From the IMG/VR virus record IMGVR_UViG_3300044577_000045, positions 1-20,366 of that record: a DNA stretch of 20,366 nucleotides, one strand, 5' to 3'. The stretch's first letter is position 1. Every line of letters begins with the position of its first letter. The notes under the pieces were generated by a model. It ran no database searches, was not told the origin of the DNA, and worked only from the letters and a program-made list of their open reading frames with translations. Below are positions 12,783 to 20,366 of this stretch, in pieces. Made by a program: the position numbers and the translations under genes. The DNA comes from a virus.

Positions 12783-14614
12783 CGGCGCGGGACCGGACTA
12801 AATCAGCCTTCCGAGCTGTAAATAAAAACCTCGGACGATTTGCTGCCGTTGGCCTTGCTGGTGGAGTCGCGGGACTCGCGTTGTTGACTCGTGCGAGTCT
12901 CAAACAAATTGATGCCCTTGCGAAACAGTCTCAATTGCTCGGTATCACCACCGAGAAACTTGCTGCATTTCAATTGGTGGCAGCGAAAACTGGCATCGAG
13001 CAGAAGACCCTTGAAAAGTCGCTAATCAATGTGACGCGAGTCGTGGCGGAAGCCGCAGAGGGAACTGGGCTTGCCACTGACACCCTGAAAAAGCTCGGCC
13101 TAGAAGCGAAGGCATTGTCACAACAAAGTCCCGACGAACAATTTCTGATGATCGCCGAGGCGATGAAGGGACTCAATACGCAATCGGAAAAAGTGCTTGC
13201 AGCTTATGAGTTGTTCGGAGGTCGAGGTGCTGCGCTGTTGCGCACTTTGGAAGCAGGATCTGCAGCATTCGAGGAAGCCGAGGAAAGAACAAAAAGATTT
13301 GGCACCGCCATATCCGCTGTTGACGCTGCGAGCATCGAGGAAGCAAACGATGCCTTTACTGACTTGCAGGAATCAGTGAAGGGCCTCGGCTTCGATCTTG
13401 CGCGACGATTTGCTCCGGGCATGAAGGAGGCTAACGAAGGACTTGCAGGTTTTGTGGTCACGCTTCGGCGCGATTTTATTCCTGCGATGGCGCTGCTGTT
13501 CGAGCAGCTTGGAATTTTACAAAATAACGTGCGCGGCTTGTCTGACATCGAACTTGCTGTGCGAGTGATTGTTTCCGAAGATGATTTCGCGGAACTCGAA
13601 GCGCGCGAGCAACAGTTTCTCAATTCAAGATTGACGCAACACACTCTTGCGGTAGATCAAGAAACCGCGAGTGAGACAGAGATACGGCGTATTCGTTTGG
13701 TCGAATGGCAAAAGGAACAATTCGAACTCGAACGACAGGCGGTACAAGAAAGGCTCGACCTCGTTACCGAAGAACAAGAGCGCCGCGCAAATATCATTTT
13801 AACCGCGGAACAGAAACTTCAAGACCAGAAAGCGGCCCAAGTAGAGGAAGCACGAATCGTTGCGCTCGAAAAGGAACGTGAGTCTGCGCAGGAAGCATTC
13901 GAAGCCAGGATTGAAAAACAATCAGAGGAAACTGCCGCATTTATTGAAGGCGAACTTGACCGGGCACGCGCCTTTCGCCGGATTCGACTCGGCGAAGCAC
14001 GTCAAGAACAACGTGCATTAATTGCGCAAGGGAAATTGGAAGCGCGATCTGCACAACAGACCATCCGATTGCGACAGGCTACCGCACAAACCAGCGTGCA
14101 AATTTTGCAGGTGTTGGTCGGAAAAAATAAAACCGTCGCTCGTGCCTTGTTCCTGGTCGAAAAGGGGCTTGCGATTGCACGCACCGTTCAAAACACGGCT
14201 GCCGCATCTGTAAAGGCACTTGCGGAACTTGGTCCGATTGCTGGCCCACCGGCTGCTGCTGCGATTCAGGCATTCGGCGCTGCGCAGGTCGGGTTGATTG
14301 CCGCAACCGCTCTAACGGGCGTAGGGGCGATTGGCGGTGGTGGTGGTCTGGGTGGTCTGGGTGGTGGTGGAGGATTCGGTGCAGGGGAGTTCAGCGGCGG
14401 CGACGCTGCGAATGACCCTGCCCCTAGCTCTGGAGGTGCGGGAGTACAGGAGCAGGGGGTCGTGCAGTTGATTTTTCCGAATTTATTCGGGATCACTCCG
14501 GATGCAATTGATTCGCTTGCTGATGCTCTGAGAGAGGCATCAGAAAATCGCGACGTGATAATTGTGTCCGGACAGGGACGCAATGCAGAGTTATTAGCGG
14601 GAGCAAACGGTTGA
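12749..14614 (+). CDS. Tail tape measure protein
   Basis: A 621-residue protein. It sets tail length and is thought to help DNA cross the inner membrane. Residues about 31-47 (AAVGLAGGVAGLALL) are a hydrophobic, possibly membrane-inserting helix. Residues about 60-200 contain the tape measure pattern (LGITTEKLAAFQLVAAKTGI, KVLAAYELFGGRGAALL), as in TP901-type tape measures. Residues about 317-448 form a long charged coiled coil rich in Glu, Arg and Gln. Residues about 529-560 are very rich in Gly (runs of five), encoded by a GGT/GGC repeat. The start ATG overlaps the end of the frameshift product, with only a weak ribosome site, so it is likely coupled. Confidence 0.88.
   Translation: MARRNQAEIVLTARDRTKSAFRAVNKNLGRFAAVGLAGGVAGLALLTRASLKQIDALAKQSQLLGITTEKLAAFQLVAAKTGIEQKTLEKSLINVTRVVAEAAEGTGLATDTLKKLGLEAKALSQQSPDEQFLMIAEAMKGLNTQSEKVLAAYELFGGRGAALLRTLEAGSAAFEEAEERTKRFGTAISAVDAASIEEANDAFTDLQESVKGLGFDLARRFAPGMKEANEGLAGFVVTLRRDFIPAMALLFEQLGILQNNVRGLSDIELAVRVIVSEDDFAELEAREQQFLNSRLTQHTLAVDQETASETEIRRIRLVEWQKEQFELERQAVQERLDLVTEEQERRANIILTAEQKLQDQKAAQVEEARIVALEKERESAQEAFEARIEKQSEETAAFIEGELDRARAFRRIRLGEARQEQRALIAQGKLEARSAQQTIRLRQATAQTSVQILQVLVGKNKTVARALFLVEKGLAIARTVQNTAAASVKALAELGPIAGPPAAAAIQAFGAAQVGLIAATALTGVGAIGGGGGLGGLGGGGGFGAGEFSGGDAANDPAPSSGGAGVQEQGVVQLIFPNLFGITPDAIDSLADALREASENRDVIIVSGQGRNAELLAGANG
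14333..14375 (+). repeat. G-rich tandem repeat inside tape measure gene
   Basis: The strand contains repeated GGTGGTCTGG units and further GGT codons, encoding a run of Gly with two Leu. The tandem GG tracts could form a weak two-tier G-quadruplex, and the repeat may expand or contract by slippage. It changes only a flexible linker of the tape measure protein. Confidence 0.6.
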
Positions 14615-15012
14615 GTATTTTCACTTACACCGCGAGGCGAGAATTGTCGCCCGGCACATCGAACCTTGAACTCGTCACTCGTGATTTTCGGTTGTTGTCC
14701 AGGCGACTTACGCGACGTGCGAAGGTACGACAAAACACGTCGCTGAGTGGGTCGGTCGAATCATTATTACTGCGAAGCGAGAAGCATTATTCTTGCCAAT
14801 CGCAAGCGATTGATCCGCGCAGCTTGGACGAGGCGAGACTGCTTGAGTTTCTTGCGTCAGTCGAGAATGCTGAATTATTCACCTTCGACCGATATGGTTC
14901 GATCGCTGTTCCGGACAATCCGGTGTCGTGTTTGATGGTTTCTGCAACCTTTCCGGAGGCGGAGCAGGCAAAGAAGTTTCACCGCTACGCATTTGTGATC
15001 CGTGAGAGCTGA
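14611..15012 (+). CDS. Minor tail protein, probable distal tail component
   Basis: A 133-residue protein starting at a TTG that overlaps the tape measure stop (TTGA). It lies between the tape measure and the tip protein, the position of gpM-like distal tail proteins. It begins SIFTYTARRELSPGTSNLEL and is rich in Arg and Ser, with a beta-rich end (LFTFDRYGSIAVPDNPVSCL, then AKKFHRYAFVIRES). The layout fits small beta-barrel tail proteins that form the ring joining tube to hub, but no family motif is certain. An in-frame alternative start was not evident. It overlaps the tip protein gene by 11 bases. Confidence 0.6.
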   Translation: MSIFTYTARRELSPGTSNLELVTRDFRLLSRRLTRRAKVRQNTSLSGSVESLLLRSEKHYSCQSQAIDPRSLDEARLLEFLASVENAELFTFDRYGSIAVPDNPVSCLMVSATFPEAEQAKKFHRYAFVIRES

Positions 15013-18000
15013 CAACCCCCTATTCGGGACCGACAACATAGACGGCTCGAAACAGCCGCGTTATGTGGTGAGCATCGATTTCGATGGCACGTTGCAGCAC
15101 ATAACCTCGCACGACGACATTGCAAATGTACCTACTGCGTTAGCAGTCATACAGAATGCAATTCTCGGAATCAGTGCGACGAGCCAAACGCTGAACCCGG
15201 ATCGCGCAAATGCAACGATTGGCAGTATGTCGTTCGATATCGTTGACCTTGCGAATGCCTTCACGAATGTCGTTCGAAACCAATTGACCACGAACGATAT
15301 CGGCTTGCGCGGTCGGACTGTGAAATTCTATGTTGGTTACAAAACCGAGTTAGATGGTGCTGGCATTCTTGATGGGGGCAGCACCGACGACAATCCGGAT
15401 TTCGATAATTTCGTTCTGTTTCAAACACAGATTGTGCAAAGCGTTGAAACGAAGGAAGGCATATATTCAATCAAGTGTGCTGATATTCAGAGGGACACGA
15501 AAAAGAAAATTTTCGAACTTGCGCTAACCTATTTCACTAGCTCAATCACCGATGTTGCTACGACTATTCCTGTGCTCGACCTGTCAGGTTTCGAGGGCAA
15601 TGTGCACGGCACGAGCTACACGGATGCACCGAGTCTGGATGTAATTTATATCCGGATCGATTCGACAAAGGAAATCATTCGATGCCCGACATCGGGAATT
15701 TCAGGAAATAGCTTTACAGGCGTTACTCGCGGAGCTTTGGGAACGACTGCAAAGGCCGTGGAGGTTGATACCGCGTCTGCTAGTGACCGCCGACCGAAGG
15801 TTGAGGAATATGTCTACCTCGAATTACCTGCTGTCAAACTCGCCTATGCGGTCCTGACCGGAGTAATCGAGGGCACCGCTAACGTGTTGCCGAGCAGTTG
15901 GCACGCGGGAGTCCCAGCATCGTTCGTCCGGTTGACTGACTTCAAAACGATTGGTGATGATCTGTGGGTGCCGACCGACGATACTGCTGCCGTTGTTCTG
16001 CGATTCGATGGTATAGAGAAGCAGGATGCCAAAACTTTTTTAGAGACCGAGATTTACCTGTTGCTCGGTTTGTTCTCCCCGGTGTATGCGGATGGTCAGC
16101 TTGGGCTAAAACGCATGGTGCCATCGCTATCGGATTCGCCTTATAAGTTCGACGTTGACGATGACAACGTGATCGGATCGGCAAACTTGCGGCACGACAT
16201 GGAGTCGATGCAAAACAATCTGCGAGTCGATTGGGCATGGAACGGGGATCGTTATATTCGCTCAACCATCATTGTCGACTCGACATCGATTGCGAAACAC
16301 GGTCAGGCCCTCGAAAAACGAATGTCTTTCCGTGGTCTGGTCGGAACGCGATTTACGGAACAGGTGTTGCGGCAGTTGCTTACATCGCTGCGCGATATGT
16401 ATACCGGCCCTCCGCTACGCCTGGACATCGATGGATTTCATTTGATGAACCCGCTTGAAGTGGGTGATGCCGTTCGAACAAACCTGTCGAATATCAGGGA
16501 CTACAGCCAAGCCGGTACGAATCTAGTCCGCACAATGGTCGTTCACGGAATGACCGTCGATTGGCTAAAGGGCGTCAAACTGAAATTATTTGGCAGCGCC
16601 GAAAGGGCCGAAGAAATCCCACCAATAACGGCTACTACCTGTTTGCCTGATGCGTTCTATGCGCAAGCTGGTACTGCGCTCTCAAGCATTGGGGGATTGA
16701 TGACAGGCAATGTCACCAATGCGGGATCATTCACGCTTATCGGCAATGTCGATATGAACGCTGCGGGAGCAATTTTCTATCACGATGGTCCGCTGACAAT
16801 CAGCTCAACCACCACATTGAACATCGAGGATAATGTACAGCTTCGTGCCAAAGGATTTTTGACAATCAATGGTTCAATCATCGGCACAGGAGAGGGCCTT
16901 GCTGCCGGTTCCGATAATTTTGTTTTCGACGAGCACTATTTCTTCACTACCGGCATAAACGTCGGCAACGAGGGATTCATTGGTAACAGCGTCTCGCATT
17001 TCGGCTTATTGTTTCGTGAACCTGACGATGGCGGCATACCCAAATGGGTTTGGGTGACAGCGCCGTATTCGCAGCTTGGACGATACGATTCATTCCCGAA
17101 TCTAGTGCTGCAAGTAGATGATGCTGGTAGCGGGGAAATCATTGGCATACCCACTGATATGCGCGGCGGGGGTGGTCCTGCAGGTACGCGAGCCGGCCTA
17201 AAAATTGGAATCTCAGGGCGCAGCCATCAAAAAAACATCGGCGGAGCAGGCGGTGCTGGCGGTGCTGCTCTCGTCGTCGTTTGTCGAGGTGGGGATTTCG
17301 GAGTGTCGGGACTGATTCGGCTCGATGGCGCGGATGCTTTAGAGCCAACTGGTTTTTTTACAACCCAACCGAACCCAACCTTTCACATTTATGGCGGTGC
17401 TGGTGGTGCTGGCGCTCCGGGTGCGTTGCTGTGGTTGATCGATGGATCGGGGCAGACGTTTCCGGATATCGCGGGACACTTTTTTGCGATCACTGGCGAC
17501 GTTCCTGCTCAGTTCGCGTTGCCGCTTCAGGGAGAGGGGCAGTCAGCAAGTAGTCAGAACCGAAGCCTATCGCAAACTAACGCACCACAGAAAAATATGG
17601 CCCCATTTATGCCGGGACGGATCAGTGGATTCGATCAGTCGGGCGTCAATTTTAGAATTTCATTTTTACCTTGCGACGTTGTTCCGGAGGACGACCAAAC
17701 TGACATTGTGCCTCCCCCGTCTGGTCTTGCTGCCGTTCAAGCAACCGGAGGCATACAATTATCCTGGACGAACCCACCAGCCGATGAATTTGATTACATC
17801 GAAATAATCGAGGACATAAATGATTCATTTGCAGGATCATCAAAGATAGCTGAGGTACGAACCGACAGGTATTTAGTGCCGCACGATCCGGACAGCACAG
17901 AATATTTCTATTGGATTCGCGCTGTGCGGCCCCCGGATACACAATCGATTCGCGATCCCGATTCAGATACAACGACAATTTCTGCAACGACTGAGGCCCC

Positions 18001-19078
18001 TATACTCGACGGATTAAATGCAGTGTCGGGATTCGTAGAGCCAGAGAATGGTCTTGCGTGGGTGAGGGCGACAACCGGAGGTGCGTGGACGCCGGTTCAA
18101 TTAACCACCGATCTGGATTGCCGGTTTGTTCAAGGCGGCGTCGATGTTGCGCGCATCGCGAGGCGCGTCACTCTGAATAGTACGAACGGGACGCTGACGG
18201 TAACCACTGTAGCTCACAAGTCGGGCAACCTGAATACTTCGAGAGTGACTGTCACCATTTTGGGGTCGGGATCAACCGCCCTGTCTGCGAAATTCGATTA
18301 TTCATTTAGCGGTGATGATGGGTCGGATTCTGTAACAGTTGCATCTGCGCAGGGTGGCGACGATGGCGTCCTGCATTATTTGACCAATGAGGCGCACGTA
18401 GTCGCGGCCAATTTTGATGGCGGAGGGTATTCGTTAACGGGCTCGGGTGGAACTCACAAGGTTTTTGAGGGAACTAGTGATGAGACGACAAACGCAACGC
18501 ATTCCGTCGTTGCCCCTGCCACAAAAAACGGCCTCACAATTGCGGTTGTTTCTGGCACTGGTGTCTATTCTCTCAGCGGAGCGTCTTGGACTACCGACAT
18601 TGAAACATTCACATTGCGGGCGGTGTTTAACGGCGTCAACTACGACAAGGAATACACGATTGCTAAGGCCAAGCAGGGAACTGATGGCGGGTGCGCATTA
18701 AATACATTCACAGACATAACGCTGTCTGACGAGCAAGATTTTCCAACTAATGCGGGGGTCGGGTTCGAAGTTAATTCATCCGGCACCATTCGAATTGAGA
18801 CCGGCTTCAACACCGGATTTTCTTTTAAGGAAACTTGGATTGGTGCGTGTGCTAATACAGAATATGAAACTAGGCTTGAAAAGACCAGTGGTGATGATCC
18901 GTCAAACGGCCCAGCACTTGCTACATGGCTCGTTTGTAGCACTACTCGTCAATGGGATTGGCAGGAACAGGGTACGGGTGGGAAGGATTTCATTGGCGTG
19001 TTGAGAATACGTCGCACGAGCGATGATACTGTGTTGAAAACAGTAGCTATCGACATTCATGTAGATGTTATTCTTTGA
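15002..19078 (+). CDS. Tail tip/central hub protein, likely host recognition
   Basis: A 1358-residue protein from the GTG at 15002, analogous in position and size to lambda gpJ (1132). Residues about 1-560 form the hub-like part (YVVSIDFDGTLQHIT, IYSIKCADIQRDTKKK). Residues about 563-640 look like a repetitive beta-structured stalk (LIGNVDMNAAGAIFYHDG, LTISSTTTLNIEDNVQLRAK). Two glycine-rich segments lie near residues 719-760 and 795-810 (GGAGGAGGAA, GGAGGAGAPG). Residues about 904-1000 are a fibronectin type III domain (PSGLAAVQATGGIQLSWTNP, with YFYWIRAVRP). Residues about 1000-1230 hold Ig-like repeats (GVYSLSGASWTTDIETFTLR, ending YTIAKAKQG), and the last 120 residues are beta-rich. The C-terminal parts probably contact the receptor. 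Confidence 0.82.
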   Translation: MRADNPLFGTDNIDGSKQPRYVVSIDFDGTLQHITSHDDIANVPTALAVIQNAILGISATSQTLNPDRANATIGSMSFDIVDLANAFTNVVRNQLTTNDIGLRGRTVKFYVGYKTELDGAGILDGGSTDDNPDFDNFVLFQTQIVQSVETKEGIYSIKCADIQRDTKKKIFELALTYFTSSITDVATTIPVLDLSGFEGNVHGTSYTDAPSLDVIYIRIDSTKEIIRCPTSGISGNSFTGVTRGALGTTAKAVEVDTASASDRRPKVEEYVYLELPAVKLAYAVLTGVIEGTANVLPSSWHAGVPASFVRLTDFKTIGDDLWVPTDDTAAVVLRFDGIEKQDAKTFLETEIYLLLGLFSPVYADGQLGLKRMVPSLSDSPYKFDVDDDNVIGSANLRHDMESMQNNLRVDWAWNGDRYIRSTIIVDSTSIAKHGQALEKRMSFRGLVGTRFTEQVLRQLLTSLRDMYTGPPLRLDIDGFHLMNPLEVGDAVRTNLSNIRDYSQAGTNLVRTMVVHGMTVDWLKGVKLKLFGSAERAEEIPPITATTCLPDAFYAQAGTALSSIGGLMTGNVTNAGSFTLIGNVDMNAAGAIFYHDGPLTISSTTTLNIEDNVQLRAKGFLTINGSIIGTGEGLAAGSDNFVFDEHYFFTTGINVGNEGFIGNSVSHFGLLFREPDDGGIPKWVWVTAPYSQLGRYDSFPNLVLQVDDAGSGEIIGIPTDMRGGGGPAGTRAGLKIGISGRSHQKNIGGAGGAGGAALVVVCRGGDFGVSGLIRLDGADALEPTGFFTTQPNPTFHIYGGAGGAGAPGALLWLIDGSGQTFPDIAGHFFAITGDVPAQFALPLQGEGQSASSQNRSLSQTNAPQKNMAPFMPGRISGFDQSGVNFRISFLPCDVVPEDDQTDIVPPPSGLAAVQATGGIQLSWTNPPADEFDYIEIIEDINDSFAGSSKIAEVRTDRYLVPHDPDSTEYFYWIRAVRPPDTQSIRDPDSDTTTISATTEAPILDGLNAVSGFVEPENGLAWVRATTGGAWTPVQLTTDLDCRFVQGGVDVARIARRVTLNSTNGTLTVTTVAHKSGNLNTSRVTVTILGSGSTALSAKFDYSFSGDDGSDSVTVASAQGGDDGVLHYLTNEAHVVAANFDGGGYSLTGSGGTHKVFEGTSDETTNATHSVVAPATKNGLTIAVVSGTGVYSLSGASWTTDIETFTLRAVFNGVNYDKEYTIAKAKQGTDGGCALNTFTDITLSDEQDFPTNAGVGFEVNSSGTIRIETGFNTGFSFKETWIGACANTEYETRLEKTSGDDPSNGPALATWLVCSTTRQWDWQEQGTGGKDFIGVLRIRRTSDDTVLKTVAIDIHVDVIL

Positions 19079-19097
19079 TTTTTACAGGAGAGTAGAA

Positions 19098-19256
19098 ATG
19101 AAAACAGTAGACCAAGAAAGCGAACGCCGAAACCGAGATGCTGGTTCCAGACCTCAAACGACATCGACTCGCGCGGAACAGCGGAAGAAAAACACGATCT
19201 ATATAGTGGTCGGGGTTTTCTTTGCCGCCCTTGTGGTTGCATATTTTACTGGCTGA
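19098..19256 (+). CDS. Small tail-anchored membrane protein, possible holin
   Basis: A 52-residue protein starts at the ATG at 19098 with GGAGAG about eight bases upstream; an in-frame start at 19065 lies within the tip gene and lacks such a site. The N-terminal 32 residues are polar and charged; residues 33-51 (NTIYIVVGVFFAALVVAYF) form one transmembrane helix close to the C-terminus. It lies directly upstream of a second membrane protein and a peptidase gene, so a role in lysis (holin or antiholin) is plausible. A single C-terminal helix is short for a classical holin. Function not proven. Confidence 0.6.
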   Translation: MKTVDQESERRNRDAGSRPQTTSTRAEQRKKNTIYIVVGVFFAALVVAYFTG

Positions 19257-19311
19257 TTTGGAGCTGTCGCTCGATTGGTGCATAATCCGCGAAACAGGTG
19301 GAGTTGATCGC

Positions 19312-19680
19312 ATGGCAAAAATTGCGGGACACGAAATTACCAAGAACACATTCGTCGGAATGAGCATCGGTACGCTTTTGACGATAATCGTTGCCGCGTG
19401 GTCGATATCGGGAATCGGTCGCCCTCTGTTTGCCGCCGACCTGAATCGGATCGAAGAAAAAATCGATACCTACCAGACCAACACCGCAGTACAAATTCTC
19501 AGTATTAGAAAGTCTGCATTGCAGAGTGAATTGCGAGAGGCGAAGCGTGATGTCCGGCGAAATCCGGATGACGAGGATGCTACAGAGGACGTTGACGAAA
19601 TCGAAACCGATATCGAGGAACTCGATTCAAAAATAGACTGTCACCGCACGGAAGGCTGCACCGTTGAGAATGATATCTGA
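19312..19680 (+). CDS. Membrane-anchored coiled-coil protein, possible holin or i-spanin
   Basis: A 122-residue protein is read from the ATG at 19312 with the ribosome site GGTGGAG about ten bases upstream; the frame is open to 19222 but without a comparable site. Residues about 13-35 (NTFVGMSIGTLLTIIVAAWS) form one transmembrane helix. The remainder is charged and forms a coiled coil (LNRIEEKIDTYQTNTAV, ATEDVDEIETDIEELDSKID), ending with two Cys in CHRTEGC. This is the topology of an inner-membrane spanin (Rz-like), but it also fits unknown lysis membrane proteins. No lipoprotein partner (Rz1-like) with a lipobox was recognised. It overlaps the peptidase start (TGATG). Confidence 0.6.
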   Translation: MAKIAGHEITKNTFVGMSIGTLLTIIVAAWSISGIGRPLFAADLNRIEEKIDTYQTNTAVQILSIRKSALQSELREAKRDVRRNPDDEDATEDVDEIETDIEELDSKIDCHRTEGCTVENDI

Positions 19681-20129
19681 TGAATGTCACGGCCTTTGAT
19701 ATTGCCCAGGTATTTGTCGGCACGGATGAGGTCGGTGGTTCGATGGACAACCCGCAGATTCTTGCGATGTTGAAACTCGACAACAAGTGGCCTGAAAATG
19801 ATGAGGTGCCGTGGTGTTCTGCATTTGTGAACTACATTTGCAAATTGCTTCGCTTGCCGCGTTCGAAAAGTTTGCTTGCGCGATCCTGGTTGACGGTTGG
19901 AAAGGAAATCGGATTACCGGGTGCGAAGGCCGGGTTTGATATCGTTGTGTTAAAACGTGGATCAGGCGACCAGCCGGGGCCGGAGGATACAACCGCACCG
20001 GGACATGTAGGATTCTACGCAGGACAGAACGGCAATTTTGTGCAGGTCCTTGGCGGGAATCAATCGAACTCTGTTAGGATATCGAGCTACGATATATCGA
20101 GAATTTTGAGCGTCAGACGATTGCTCTGA
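19680..20129 (+). CDS. Endolysin-like peptidase, TIGR02594/CHAP-NlpC type
   Basis: A 149-residue protein matching the TIGR02594 family of phage cysteine peptidases: VPWCSAFVNYI with C46 as likely nucleophile, a long helix, GFDIVVLKRG, then PGHVGFYAG with H109, and VLGGNQSNSVRISSY as the third part of the active site. In phages such proteins cleave cell-wall peptides and serve as endolysin or virion-associated lysin. The start overlaps the upstream stop (TGATG). There is no signal peptide, so release to the periplasm would depend on a holin. The position after two membrane proteins supports an endolysin role. Confidence 0.8.
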   Translation: MNVTAFDIAQVFVGTDEVGGSMDNPQILAMLKLDNKWPENDEVPWCSAFVNYICKLLRLPRSKSLLARSWLTVGKEIGLPGAKAGFDIVVLKRGSGDQPGPEDTTAPGHVGFYAGQNGNFVQVLGGNQSNSVRISSYDISRILSVRRLL

Positions 20130-20150
20130 ATTAAACATTGAGGAAAAGAA

Positions 20151-20366
20151 ATGGCCGATTTAGTTGTTGTTGCTGCCAACGTGAAACCTGGATCAGATGC
20201 TGTTACGAAACGCGGAATTGCTGGCGAAGCAATTTCCGCTGGCGAATCTATATTCATCGCGACCGATGGTGAACTCGAACTTTGCGAAAAAGATCAGGCC
20301 GTCGCTGATGCTGCTTGCGTAGGAGTTGCACTGAATGATGCTGCTGCGTTACAGCCTGTAGAGTAC
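20151..20366 (+). CDS. Partial small structural protein, possibly a capsid decoration protein
   Basis: The first 72 residues of a protein cut off by the right edge. It starts at the ATG at 20151 with GAGGAAAAG just upstream. The sequence VVVAANVKPGSDAVTKRGIA followed by GEAISAGESIFIATDG and VGVALNDAAALQPV is the pattern of small beta-rich phage structural proteins often lying beyond the lysis or tail genes. It recalls the layout of decoration proteins such as gpD (start of chain flexible, then a beta-tulip), but similarity is loose. No decoration gene exists elsewhere in the window. Function is tentative. Confidence 0.6.
   Translation, partial: MADLVVVAANVKPGSDAVTKRGIAGEAISAGESIFIATDGELELCEKDQAVADAACVGVALNDAAALQPVEY

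Noticed and set aside
14333-14375. CRISPR-like or regulatory repeat
   Set aside because: The short GGT-rich repeats have no spacers and are in frame with the tape measure gene, encoding a Gly linker.
14266-14733. Reverse-strand frame with proline-rich repeats opposite the tape measure end
   Set aside because: The proline runs are only the reverse complement of the Gly codon repeat in the tape measure gene.

Overview
The window is a contiguous piece of a tailed double-stranded DNA phage (or prophage) genome with a lambda-like siphovirus layout. All genes lie on the + strand, are tightly packed and mostly overlap by a few bases (ATGA, TGATG and TAATG junctions), as in a single late transcription unit. 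No rRNA, tRNA, insertion sequence, integrase or CRISPR array is visible, and no stretch over about 150 bases lacks a gene. The protein families (Nu1/GpA terminase, GpB portal, GpW, GpFII, GpU, GpG/GpT) and strong Shine-Dalgarno sites point to a Gram-negative, probably proteobacterial, host. The species cannot be named from the sequence.

Bases 1 to about 4205 are an accessory region of small genes: a cut-off gene end, a membrane peptide, a zinc-ribbon protein, an HNH nuclease, a small unknown, a DUF1508 protein, a SAM-dependent methyltransferase, an unknown, a ParB-N domain protein, an acidic unknown and a TAGT-type (TET-associated) glycosyltransferase. The ParB-N/TAGT pair is a signature of phage DNA base hypermodification systems and is the most interesting part of the window. 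No TET/JBP dioxygenase or C5-cytosine methylase is visible here.

Bases 4206 to 11350 are the head and packaging module: small terminase, large terminase, a GpW-like head-tail joining protein with an N-terminal extension, portal, a single-chain fusion of HK97-type protease and major capsid protein, a strong hairpin, a small basic protein and a GpFII-like protein.

Bases 11343 to 19078 are the tail module: GpU-like terminator, tube protein, GpG-like chaperone with a +1/-2 frameshift into a GpT-like extension at an A9 run followed by a hairpin, tape measure, minor tail protein, and a 1358-residue tip/receptor-binding protein with glycine-rich, FN3 and Ig-like parts.

Bases 19098 to 20129 are a probable lysis cassette: a tail-anchored membrane peptide, a membrane-anchored coiled-coil protein and a TIGR02594-like peptidase. 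A cut-off gene, possibly for a small structural protein, begins at 20151. The modules follow one after another: DNA modification and nuclease genes, packaging, head, tail, lysis.
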